This document shows, in pieces, positions 1 through 7,677 of a stretch of DNA of 51,331 nucleotides. Within the stretch, counting starts at the first letter, position 1. Each line of letters opens with the position of its first letter. The stretch spans positions 1 through 51,331 of the forward strand of contig NZ_PYWL01000020.1 in assembly GCF_003049525.1 (NCBI RefSeq), in the 5' to 3' direction. The DNA comes from Lysinibacillus fusiformis. GTDB taxonomy: Bacteria; Bacillota; Bacilli; Bacillales_A; Planococcaceae. The translations under genes and the position numbers were made by a program. The notes under the pieces were generated by a model. The model was given only the letters and a program-made list of their open reading frames with translations. It was not told where the DNA came from and did no database searches.

Positions 1-70
1 TCGCTCGACTTGCATGTATTAGGCACGCCGCCAGCGTTCGTCCTGAGCCAGGATCAAACTCTCCATAAAA
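1..70 (-). rRNA. 16S ribosomal RNA, 5' end only
   Basis: The reverse complement reads GGAGAGTTTGATCCTGGCTC followed by the usual ACGAACGCTGGCGGC block, which is the universal 5' end of bacterial 16S rRNA (27F primer region). Only about 70 nt lie in the window and the gene runs off the left edge. The mature 5' end is placed near position 69-70 by analogy with Bacillus. Transcription runs leftward, out of the window. Confidence 0.96.
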
Positions 71-230
71 GAAATTTGATTAGCTCAAATTGTTTTGCTG
101 GCATCAATTTTGATGTCCAAAATTTTGCTTCGTTCACTAGCTAAGCTAGTTACTTAAAACTTTATTGATTACGTTTTGCTTGTTCAGTTTTCAAGGTTCA
201 TTTACTAGTTACTTTCAAGTAACTTTTTAT

Positions 231-342
231 AATTTAACATATTGTCAACTCGTTGTCAACTGTCTACGTTAATATTTTTCAAGTTGTTCGTTTGTTTCGT
301 AACAACGTGTTTAAATATATCATCATAAAACAAAGTTTGCAA
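231..342 (-). promoter_or_regulatory. Tandem rRNA promoters (P1 and P2) of the rrn operon
   Basis: On the minus strand the upstream promoter has TTGCAA (337-342), a 17-nt spacer and TATATT (314-319). The downstream promoter has TTGACA (254-259), a 17-nt spacer and TAAATT (231-236). Two sigma-A promoters in tandem are the usual arrangement for Bacillus rRNA operons. The leader from 230 to 70 includes the TTGAAAACTGAACA motif common in Bacillus rrn leaders. The stretch from 343 to 515 is AT-rich and shows no gene. Confidence 0.7.
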
Positions 343-515
343 GTGTTTCATTAAAGTAAAACTATTCTTATTATTACAAAGTGAGTTTCTTCTATATAAT
401 GGTGAAAACAACTTTATATAATTCGTTATAGTTATGCTTTATTTTATATAGTAAAAGAGACGAATAGAATAACAATAAAAGTATTTAATTATTTACCGTT
501 CCTATCCCAATAATA

Positions 516-566
516 AAAAATCACCTCCATCGTTAGAACTTATCCTTAACAATGGAGGTGATTTTC
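516..566. terminator. Intrinsic terminator after pbuG
   Basis: Arms AATCACCTCCAT (518-530) and ATGGAGGTGATT (552-563) form a strong stem with a long loop. In the minus direction the stem is followed by a T run (reverse of the A run at 515-520). It lies 15 nt past the pbuG stop and separates it from the rRNA operon. Confidence 0.8.
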
Positions 567-580
567 AACATGTATTTAAT

Positions 581-1882
581 TTATCGTACCCAAATGAAAT
601 ACGCCAGGAAGACAAAGAATAAACCATACATCATAGGGTGAATTTCTTTTTTACGTCCCGCTAATAACATTGTGATCGGATAGAACACGAAGCCAATTGC
701 AATACCCGTAGCAATGGAATAACCAAGAGGCATCATTAATACGGTAAAGAATGCTGGTACTGCAATCTCAAATTTATCCCAATCAATTAAACGTAATGAT
801 GATACCATCAGTACTCCTACAATAACTAGAGCAGGTGCTGTTACTGCTGGTGTTACTACTGCTAATAACGGAGAGAAGAATAATGCTACTAAGAAAAGTA
901 CTGCTGTTACTACTGCTGAGAACCCAGAGCGAGCTCCAGCTGCTACCCCTGAAGTTGATTCTACATAGGCAGTAGTCGTAGATGTACCAAATAAAGAACC
1001 AATTGTTGTTGCAAGTGCATCTGCCATTAATGCGCGACCTGCACGTGGTAATTTATTATCTTTTACTAAGCCAGCCTGTGTTGCCACAGCCATTAAAGTC
1101 CCTGCTGTATCGAAGAAATCTACAAACAAGAACGTTAATACAACTACTAAAAACTTCACGTTAAATAGTGATTCAATATCTCCAAGTGGTTGTAGTGCCA
1201 CCATGAATGTAGAATCCACACTTGGAATAGCAGAAACAATTGCCGTTGGAGGTTCAATAATACCTGTCACCATACCAATAAACGCAGTAATAACCATCCC
1301 TAAGAAAATACCAACACTGCGTAATTTAATAATTAGAATAACAGATAAAACAATTCCGAATACCGCTAGTAATGTAGCACCAGTGAAAGTTCCTAAAGTT
1401 ACTAATGTAGCTGGACTATCTACAATAATCCCTGCTCCTTGTAAACCTACGAAAGTAATAAACAATCCAATACCTGCCGAAACAGCATATTTAAGTTGAA
1501 CTGGTATGGCATTAATAACGGTTTCACGAATACCTGTTAGAGATAAAATGATAAAGATAATCCCAGAGAAGAATACGCCAGTTAAACCTGTTTGCCATGG
1601 AATACCGTAAGCCCCGACTACAGTAAAGGCGAAGAATGCGTTTAATCCCATACCAGGAGCTAGTGAAATTGGGAATTTAGCGAAAATACCCATTATTAAA
1701 GAACCAACTGCTGCAGCTAATGCTGTTGCTACGAAAACAGCACCTTTATCCATCCCTGCATTTTCTAGTATACCTGGGTTAACAGCTAGAATATATGCCA
1801 TCGCAAGGAAGGTTGTAATACCACCTATTATTTCTCGGCGGTAATTAGTTCCTAATTCATCAAACATGAAATATTTTTTCAT
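581..1882 (-). CDS. pbuG: Guanine/hypoxanthine permease (AzgA-type NCS2 family)
   Basis: 433 aa, about the size of B. subtilis PbuG. Nearly the whole protein is hydrophobic (about 12-14 membrane segments). The N-terminus (RREIIGGITTFLAMAYILAVNP) and the internal FVDFFDTAGTLMAVATQAGL and TTAYVESTSGVAAGARSG motifs are typical of the AzgA branch. These are proton-coupled importers of hypoxanthine and guanine in the cytoplasmic membrane. The start at 1882 has GGAGG about 11 nt upstream. A guanine-type riboswitch with its own terminator (1931-2098) precedes it, so expression should fall when guanine is plentiful. The neighbour guaA, a short distance away, matches the B. subtilis order guaA-pbuG. 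Confidence 0.95.
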   Translation of the reverse strand: MKKYFMFDELGTNYRREIIGGITTFLAMAYILAVNPGILENAGMDKGAVFVATALAAAVGSLIMGIFAKFPISLAPGMGLNAFFAFTVVGAYGIPWQTGLTGVFFSGIIFIILSLTGIRETVINAIPVQLKYAVSAGIGLFITFVGLQGAGIIVDSPATLVTLGTFTGATLLAVFGIVLSVILIIKLRSVGIFLGMVITAFIGMVTGIIEPPTAIVSAIPSVDSTFMVALQPLGDIESLFNVKFLVVVLTFLFVDFFDTAGTLMAVATQAGLVKDNKLPRAGRALMADALATTIGSLFGTSTTTAYVESTSGVAAGARSGFSAVVTAVLFLVALFFSPLLAVVTPAVTAPALVIVGVLMVSSLRLIDWDKFEIAVPAFFTVLMMPLGYSIATGIAIGFVFYPITMLLAGRKKEIHPMMYGLFFVFLAYFIWVR

Positions 1883-1930
1883 TATAAAAAAATCCTCCGT
1901 ATGGTCGTCCTCAATATCGAAAACAAAAAA

Positions 1931-1961
1931 GACACGCTGACTAATCTACTAGTCGCATGTC
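1931..1961 (-). terminator. Riboswitch-controlled terminator in the pbuG leader
   Basis: Arms GACACGCTGACTA and TAGTCGCATGTC (plus-strand reading) pair with one bulge, and the minus-strand transcript continues into TTTTTT (reverse of 1925-1930). It stands between the guanine aptamer and the pbuG start. The 5' arm in the RNA begins within ATCGTAGACATGCG, whose ATCGTAG is complementary to CTACGAT at the 3' side of aptamer P1. This gives a clear antiterminator that competes with P1. Confidence 0.85.
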
Positions 1962-2027
1962 TACGATATATTTCATCCACATTAATGTGTGAAATAAATT
2001 AGGGTTTATACATACGTATATAAACCT

Positions 2028-2098
2028 CAATCGTAGTCAAGTTATTTACGGTAACTTGGTAGAAACTCACGGGCCCTATTCCCGACATTATACGACGA
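2028..2098 (-). promoter_or_regulatory. Purine riboswitch aptamer, guanine type (pbuG leader)
   Basis: Read on the minus strand: ATAAT, P2 with loop AATAGGG, the J2/3 core GTTTCTACC, P3 AAGTT/AACTT around loop ACCGTAAAT, then GACTACG. These are the conserved bases of the purine aptamer. The specificity position is C (GACTA), which marks guanine/hypoxanthine rather than adenine. The GG of loop 2 and CC of loop 3 needed for the kissing contact are present. It controls the terminator at 1931-1961, an OFF switch. Confidence 0.95.
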
Positions 2099-2280
2099 CT
2101 TATTTAATTTACATTTGTAATATATCATTTCACTTTTTAGATTTCAACCCTATTTCCGAACAATTTTACAAAATAAAATACGAAAGTTCGTGTAATTTTC
2201 TTATTTAATGTTCATATTTTAATAAACTGCTACTAAAAAGTCTAAGTACTGAACAATTCACTGAACACTATAATATAAAA

Positions 2281-2316
2281 AAACCCTTAGAACTCACCCG
2301 AATTCTAAAGGATTTT
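2281..2316 (-). terminator. Terminator after the MOSC gene
   Basis: Minus-strand stem CCTTTAGAA / TTCTAAGGG with loop TTCGGGTGAG-like sequence, followed by a run of T (reverse of AAAAAAA at 2277-2283). It lies about 30 nt past the stop at 2343. Confidence 0.75.
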
Positions 2317-2342
2317 AAGACAGATTCCCTTGCCTACAATTT

Positions 2343-3011
2343 TTAATTCATCACTTTACTTTGCAAGACCTGAATTCTTTTTTCTAACTTCTGTTTCCAA
2401 TCTTCCGCCAATGCATCAACTTCTCGGATATGTTTCATCGCATCTGCATCTTTGTTTTTAAAATATACTTCGTTGCAATACAAAACAGAAACTTGGGCAG
2501 GATGCTTTTCTACTAATTCAATATTCGAGTTCGCATAAATTGTCCCCTCTTCTAGTACGCGCGCAAGGAAGCCCGTATAACCAGTTTCAATCATACGTTT
2601 GAGCAATGTGTTTGATTCGGTATATTTGTCGATCGTACTACAAGGAACACGCCCCTGTGTAATTTGAATGACAGCATCTCCTATTTTATAAATATCACCG
2701 ATACAAATATCCTCTTCTAGCATATTTGTAACCGTAAGATTTTCACCGAAAGCAGCAGTTGGCAATGGTTTACCAAGTTCTTGTTCCCATTGTATGTAAT
2801 GTTCCGCAGGATATAAACAAACTGCACGATCAGGTCCGCCATGATGTTTTTTATCAGCGACATCATCTCCGTCGAAGCCATGAGCTGACAAATAAACTTC
2901 TTGCATTTTTTGCTTTTCAATACCTGTCATCATCGAACGCCCTTTACTATCAATCAATTCTTTTGGCATCCCAACTGCTAATGTATGAATTATTGGTTTA
3001 TTTTCCTCCAT
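2343..3011 (-). CDS. MOSC-domain protein (YiiM/YflK-like)
   Basis: 222 aa. The MOSC core shows KKHHGGPDRAVCLYP (about residues 54-68), FGENLTV (89-94) and the conserved cysteine in QGRVPCSTIDKY (Cys124), which in MOSC proteins is the presumed sulfur- or molybdenum-cofactor-binding residue. The C-terminal 50 residues form a helical region like the 3-alpha domain of YiiM. Family members act on N-hydroxylated compounds such as 6-hydroxylaminopurine with a molybdenum cofactor. The substrate here is unknown. The start has a G-rich ribosome binding site just upstream. Single-gene unit with its own terminator between pbuG and guaA. Confidence 0.85.
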   Translation of the reverse strand: MEENKPIIHTLAVGMPKELIDSKGRSMMTGIEKQKMQEVYLSAHGFDGDDVADKKHHGGPDRAVCLYPAEHYIQWEQELGKPLPTAAFGENLTVTNMLEEDICIGDIYKIGDAVIQITQGRVPCSTIDKYTESNTLLKRMIETGYTGFLARVLEEGTIYANSNIELVEKHPAQVSVLYCNEVYFKNKDADAMKHIREVDALAEDWKQKLEKRIQVLQSKVMN

Positions 3012-3242
3012 TTAAATCCCCCCCAATCTGATAATTCTAATACTTTTTGCATCCATTTAGTTTACTACATTCTCCAATAGTTTGCTGATTATTTCAATGT
3101 AAAGCTTGTAAGATGAGCACCCAACTCAAACTACCAACTATAGAATATTAGCCGTTGATGATGTTGAACCAGTATATTATTTATAAACAATTAAAGTCGA
3201 TTAAACTCCATGAACTAAAGCATCAAAGCACCTAAATAAATG

Positions 3243-3419
3243 CTACAATGAAATAAAAAATGGATGATGATCTTTATCTAAACATTTTAAAAGTTCCTCT
3301 TTAAAGTGATCATTTTCAATCAGTTTCGGCGCATCTTCTACGCTAAAGAAACCGACCTCTAAACTTTCCTTACTTATTTTCAAACTCCCATTTATAGGCG
3401 TTCCTAGCCACCATATCAT
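3243..3419 (-). pseudogene. C-terminal remnant of a NUDIX hydrolase
   Basis: The 58-codon frame reads MIWWLGTPINGSLKISKESL, then EVGFFSVEDAPKL and HHPFFISL. This is the typical C-terminal end of small Bacillus NUDIX hydrolases (the xxGTP-x-G...ESLEVGFF stretch that follows the NUDIX box). The NUDIX box itself (GX5EX7REUXEEXGU) is absent, and stops lie just upstream in the same frame. No convincing ribosome binding site precedes the ATG at 3419. I read it as a truncated, non-functional copy. The family assignment rests on pattern memory alone. Confidence 0.5.
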
Positions 3420-3506
3420 TATTTATAAGGATTAAACTGCCCCATTATTGCACAAAACTTAATCATTCTTATCTAAAATATAGAAAATACTGGATTATTT
3501 TCAATT

Positions 3507-3557
3507 AAAAAAGACCTCCCTTCACCCATGAATTACATGAATAAAGGAAAGTCTTTT
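3507..3557 (-). terminator. Terminator after guaA
   Basis: Long imperfect stem: arms 3510-3530 and 3536-3556 (AAAGAC...CATG with CATG...GTCTTT), loop AATTA. In the minus direction it is followed by TTTTTT (reverse of 3507-3512). It lies about 95 nt past the guaA stop. Confidence 0.75.
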
Positions 3558-3651
3558 GTGTTAAAAAATTGCACGTGGATAAGCAATTGCTCATTCAAAC
3601 AACGGTGAAACCCTTTATAGAACTGGCTTCAACGGTTATTAGATATATGAC

Positions 3652-5205
3652 CTATTCCCACTCAATCGTTGCTGGTGGCTTAGATGTAATATCATACACT
3701 ACACGGTTAACGTGTTTTACTTCGTTTACTAGGCGGACAGAGATTTTTTCTAGTACATCCCATGGGATACGTGCCCAGTCAGAAGTCATACCGTCGATAG
3801 ATGTTACCGCACGGATACCGATTGCGTAATCATACGTACGTGCATCGCCCATTACACCAACTGAACGGATATCAGGTAATACCGTGAAGTATTGCCAAAT
3901 GTCACGATCAAGGCCAGCATTGGCGATCTCCTCACGTAAGATGAAGTCAGATTCGCGAACGATTTCTAATTTTTCTTCTGTTACTTCACCAAGTACACGG
4001 ATACCTAATCCAGGACCTGGGAACGGTTGACGCCAAACGATTTTTTCATCTAGACCAAGTTCTAAGCCTAATGCTCGTACTTCGTCTTTGAATAAAGTTT
4101 TTAATGGTTCGATCAATTTGAATTGCATATCTTCTGGAAGTCCACCAACATTATGGTGAGATTTGATTGTTTGTGCAGTTGAAGTACCTGATTCAATAAT
4201 ATCTGTATAAAGAGTACCTTGTGCTAAGAAATCCATACCTTCAAGCTTTGATGCTTCTTCATCAAATACATAAATAAATTCATTTCCGATAATTTTACGT
4301 TTTTTCTCTGGATCTGATACACCTGCAAGTTTGTCCATGAAACGTTTACGAGCATCAATTTTAATAAGATTCATATCGAAATCTTCAGTAAATGTTTTCA
4401 TTACTTGCTCAACTTCACCTTTACGGTTTAAGTTGTGGTCTACGAACATACAAGTTAATTGGTCACCGATTGCTTTGTGAATAAGAACCGCTACAACTGA
4501 TGAGTCAACACCGCCTGAAAGCGCACATAATACTTTTTTATCGCCTACAATTTCACGAATTTTCGCGATTTCAAGTTCAATGAAGTTGGCCATTGACCAA
4601 TCACCTTTTGCCTCACAAACATCGAATACGAATTGACGTAATAAATCATTACCATAAACAGAGTGACGTACCTCTGGGTGGAATTGAACAGCGTATAGTT
4701 TACGTTCTACATTTGCCATTGCTGCAATCGGACATGATGCGCTCGTTGCGATAACTTCAAATCCAGCAGGAACTTCTGTTACATGGTCACCATGGCTCAT
4801 CCACACGATTTGCTCAGTTGGTAACTCACCAAATAATTTATTGGAAGTAGTTACTTTGATTTCAGCTTTACCATATTCACGAGTTTCAGCGCCTTCTACT
4901 TTACCACCATTTGTATGTGCCATTAATTGCATACCATAGCAAATACCTAGTATTGGTAGGCCTAATTCAAAAATGGCTGGATCCACATGGAAAGCATTTT
5001 CATCATAAACAGAGTTTGGACCACCTGAAAAAATAATACCGGCTGCGTTCATTTCTTTAATTTCTTCTGCAGTTATTGTATGTGGATGTAATTCACTGAA
5101 TACACCAAACTCACGGATACGACGAGTAATTAATTGGTTAAATTGGCTACCGAAGTCAAGTACAACGATTTTTTCTTGCTCTTTTAATAAAGGGCTAGCT
5201 GTCAA
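3652..5205 (-). CDS. guaA: GMP synthase (glutamine-hydrolysing)
   Basis: Converts XMP, ATP and glutamine to GMP, the last step of guanine nucleotide synthesis. The N-terminal class I amidotransferase has the nucleophile in GICYGMQLM and the HPE motif (VQFHPEVRHS). The PP-loop ATP pyrophosphatase has ALSGGVDSSVVA. The C-terminus is the usual dimerisation domain ending KPPATIEWE. I start it at TTG 5205 (517 aa) because AGAGGTGG sits 5 nt upstream and the family begins close to the IVVLDFGSQ strand. An in-frame ATG at 5244 would give 530 aa but has no ribosome binding site and lies right against the leader terminator. A guanine riboswitch precedes it. Confidence 0.95.
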   Translation of the reverse strand: MTASPLLKEQEKIVVLDFGSQFNQLITRRIREFGVFSELHPHTITAEEIKEMNAAGIIFSGGPNSVYDENAFHVDPAIFELGLPILGICYGMQLMAHTNGGKVEGAETREYGKAEIKVTTSNKLFGELPTEQIVWMSHGDHVTEVPAGFEVIATSASCPIAAMANVERKLYAVQFHPEVRHSVYGNDLLRQFVFDVCEAKGDWSMANFIELEIAKIREIVGDKKVLCALSGGVDSSVVAVLIHKAIGDQLTCMFVDHNLNRKGEVEQVMKTFTEDFDMNLIKIDARKRFMDKLAGVSDPEKKRKIIGNEFIYVFDEEASKLEGMDFLAQGTLYTDIIESGTSTAQTIKSHHNVGGLPEDMQFKLIEPLKTLFKDEVRALGLELGLDEKIVWRQPFPGPGLGIRVLGEVTEEKLEIVRESDFILREEIANAGLDRDIWQYFTVLPDIRSVGVMGDARTYDYAIGIRAVTSIDGMTSDWARIPWDVLEKISVRLVNEVKHVNRVVYDITSKPPATIEWE

Positions 5206-5252
5206 AATTTCCACCTCTTCTACTATTTTTAAAGGATATTTCATTTGTTCAA

Positions 5253-5290
5253 AGAAAAACGCGAAGAAAGTAAAATCTTTCTACGCGTTC
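5253..5290 (-). terminator. Riboswitch-controlled terminator in the guaA leader
   Basis: Minus-strand stem AACGCGTAGAAAG / CTTTCTTCGCGTT with loop ATTTTA-like sequence, followed by TTTTTC. It lies between the purine aptamer (5374-5444) and the TTG start of guaA at 5205. The 5' arm contains CGTAGAAA, complementary over 8 nt to TTTCTACG in the aptamer core. Confidence 0.85.
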
Positions 5291-5373
5291 AAAAAGCTCA
5301 TGTTGATTTACAAAGGCGAATGCGTAGCAAAGTAAAGTGATTTACTATACTTCTCACCTAGCGAATACATCCG

Positions 5374-5444
5374 CCTTCATAGAGAAATCATTTATGGTGA
5401 TTTCGTAGAAACATCCGAACCTTATTATCGAACTTATATGAAAG
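5374..5444 (-). promoter_or_regulatory. Purine riboswitch aptamer, guanine type (guaA leader)
   Basis: Minus strand: P1 TTCATA / TATGAA; P2 TTCGA / TTCGGA around loop AATAAGG; J2/3 TGTTTCTAC; P3 GAAATC / GATTTC (six perfect pairs) around loop ACCATAAAT; J3/1 CTAT. The loop GG and CC for the kissing contact and the core UUUCUAC are present. The specificity base is C, so guanine/hypoxanthine is the expected ligand. Loop 3 has A where the more common form has G (ACCGTAAAT). Between aptamer and terminator, AAGGCGGATG (5368-5377) can pair with CATTCGCCTT (5313-5322), overlapping the 3' side of P1. Confidence 0.85.
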
Positions 5445-5493
5445 CAATCCTTGCATTTAATTTTTTTCATTTTACTCTTTGTCTAAGTTAAAA

Positions 5494-7677
5494 TCAACCG
5501 ATAGTGCGATTGATTAAATATTCCCAACTTTCTTTCAGCTTTATGAAATTCACTTCTTGTTTATCCTTCCCATAAACACGTTGCTCATAAACAGCCGTTA
5601 GCTTTTGCATTTGATCTGTCTCTAATGATGCATCCACACGTTCTGCAAACATGTGCAACGTTTCCCCATCTCTCATACGCAATCCAATACGTGATAATTG
5701 CTTCAGAAGAATATGATAGGAGGAATCAAAGGTAGACCAATTGGCAGTCTTTTTACGATAGACTCGAACATGCATTTTTGGAAGCCAAGTTTTGCGCTGC
5801 AAGTATAAAGCAATCCCACTGATAATCAATAAAACGAAGACGATTATCCAAACATAAGCAAACTTTTTCAACCAAGTCCATAGCCTATCCAGGCTAAACA
5901 TTGATTTACTTTGTTCTTTATTAGACACATGTTCCTGCTTTTGCGGTTGCTCAGGTTTTTGCTCTGGCTGTACTATTTCCTCCTGTTCGGATGTATCTAA
6001 TGGTATATCATAATCAATGTTAACGTTGCCGCTAAAGCCTATTGTAGGCTCAAACTCCATCCAACCTGTACCAGGTATATATGCCTCTACCCATGAATGC
6101 GCGTTGTCATTGGTAATTCGATACTCTCTCAGACCATCTGACATGGGTCCTGCAGTACCAGGCGCAAACCCTTTGACCCAGCGAGCTGGAATGCCTATCG
6201 AACGCAAAAGGACTACCATTGAAGTTGAGAAATTATCACAATAACCTACTTTTGTATCAAACAAAAACTGATCAACGTAATCTTGATTTTCTGCCGGAAT
6301 AGCCGCTTGTTTTTTATCATACCTAAAACCGTTCGTCCTAAAATAACCTTCCACTGCCTTAATTTGATCGTAAACCGTAGTTTTATCCTGTGTTATCGAC
6401 AGCGCCAAATCTCTTACTCGTTGTGGTAATTGCGCTGGCAGCTGCATAAAGCGATCAAATGACGAATCTAACGTTTCAAGTGTGGCTGGGAATGATAATT
6501 GCAGCTGTTCCATACTATAGACAGGCTCACTATACGTTAAAGTATAGCCTGATAAAGATGTCGATGTATCATTCTGCTGCTCTATAGTCATCTTTTCCGT
6601 CTGCTCGTCCTGAATAAATAATGTGGAATCTTGAGCCGAAACAGATAACAAGCCGTATGTTTGGATTAAAAACGGCATCGAGGTCGCAATGTCCAGTTGA
6701 ATTTGACGCTCGTTTTCAGGTGAGCCTACTTGTAAAGAGGTCATAATCGGCGCATTTGCCTCATATACATTTTTTCCGAAGTTCCCCTCTGACAAAATCC
6801 ATCCCTTTGACGTATAAGTATCTTTCGTTTCAATACGCCAATAATGACGATCACGTGAAGACGCAGTAAAAATTAATGTACTATCTCCTTGGAAAGGTCC
6901 ACCTAATTGACTATCATCTTGACTATAGCCGACTGATTTCATGCCTGTTCCATTTCCATCTTGTCCAGTAACACCTTGAATAAATGGCACAGGATCTGCC
7001 CATGTCGGCCCTGTCTTTGGTAAAAAGAAGGCGATAGTCCCGACAAGTAATACGGATACAAGCATCGGAATAACAATTTTCCATCTCCCAAACGTATTGC
7101 TCATTGTACCCACTTGAAGCCATAAACGTTTGACAAATAGGACACCTGTCATCATTAATCCTAATATAACCACTTTAACAATAGCTGTTTTCCCATTGTA
7201 TTCACTAAACGTATCTAACGTAGCAATAAAGAATACTGTCATGGCAAAAAAGTAAAATATATTTTTCCGCACAGAGACCCAATGGTGGATTAAGTAAACA
7301 AGCATCCATATTAATACTAGAAATAGCACTGTTCTAAAGGCATCGGATACTAGACCAAAATCACCTGATATAATGGCGGCCATATTCCCTTTCCATTCTG
7401 TTAATAAGAAGGATATGGACTTTCCAGAAAGCACTGGGCTTTCGCTATAAATAAAGACAATGCACCAAGTAATATAACCAAACTTTACAATCCCTGATAA
7501 TAAAGGATGCACTCGGAATAAACTTAGGGCTAGGGACAAGCCAATAAAAACTAGGAAGAGATGAAACCCTCCTGTATTAGTTAATTGCATAATTGGTATT
7601 AGCCATTCACGCAAAATAAAGAAGACTATAATATAGGCGACCGCTAACTCTAAAAATTCCCCTACTGTTTGTTTCAC
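5494..7677 (-). CDS. yebA: Membrane transglutaminase-like protein (TgpA/YebA type)
   Basis: 727 aa. About six membrane segments occupy residues 1-215 (DUF3488/TgpA N-terminal part). An extracytoplasmic region carries a transglutaminase core with the catalytic triad region: Cys near 480 in KVGYCDNFSTSMV, His near 528 in NAHSWVEAY and the acidic WMEFEPT. Another membrane segment lies near 605-628, followed by a cytoplasmic DUF4129-like tail. The true substrate of this family is not established. Its stop is 248 nt before the guaA start and its ATG overlaps the yeaD stop by 4 nt. The order MoxR-DUF58-transglutaminase is widely conserved and thought to act in cell-envelope protein handling. Confidence 0.9.
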   Translation of the reverse strand: MKQTVGEFLELAVAYIIVFFILREWLIPIMQLTNTGGFHLFLVFIGLSLALSLFRVHPLLSGIVKFGYITWCIVFIYSESPVLSGKSISFLLTEWKGNMAAIISGDFGLVSDAFRTVLFLVLIWMLVYLIHHWVSVRKNIFYFFAMTVFFIATLDTFSEYNGKTAIVKVVILGLMMTGVLFVKRLWLQVGTMSNTFGRWKIVIPMLVSVLLVGTIAFFLPKTGPTWADPVPFIQGVTGQDGNGTGMKSVGYSQDDSQLGGPFQGDSTLIFTASSRDRHYWRIETKDTYTSKGWILSEGNFGKNVYEANAPIMTSLQVGSPENERQIQLDIATSMPFLIQTYGLLSVSAQDSTLFIQDEQTEKMTIEQQNDTSTSLSGYTLTYSEPVYSMEQLQLSFPATLETLDSSFDRFMQLPAQLPQRVRDLALSITQDKTTVYDQIKAVEGYFRTNGFRYDKKQAAIPAENQDYVDQFLFDTKVGYCDNFSTSMVVLLRSIGIPARWVKGFAPGTAGPMSDGLREYRITNDNAHSWVEAYIPGTGWMEFEPTIGFSGNVNIDYDIPLDTSEQEEIVQPEQKPEQPQKQEHVSNKEQSKSMFSLDRLWTWLKKFAYVWIIVFVLLIISGIALYLQRKTWLPKMHVRVYRKKTANWSTFDSSYHILLKQLSRIGLRMRDGETLHMFAERVDASLETDQMQKLTAVYEQRVYGKDKQEVNFIKLKESWEYLINRTIG

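Larger units (their letters stand above)
3012..3651. other. 640-nt interval with degraded coding sequence
   Basis: No intact gene is seen. It holds a 58-codon minus-strand remnant of a NUDIX hydrolase (3243-3419), a 23-codon plus-strand tail of unknown origin (3112-3186, ending YRILAVDDVEPVYYL) directly preceded by a stop, and the guaA terminator (3507-3557). The interval looks like a decayed gene site rather than an active regulatory region. Confidence 0.5.

Noticed and set aside
3112..3186. Plus-strand 23-codon tail ending YRILAVDDVEPVYYL
   Set aside because: Looks like coding sequence, but a stop precedes it immediately and no family could be named; mentioned only as part of the decayed interval.
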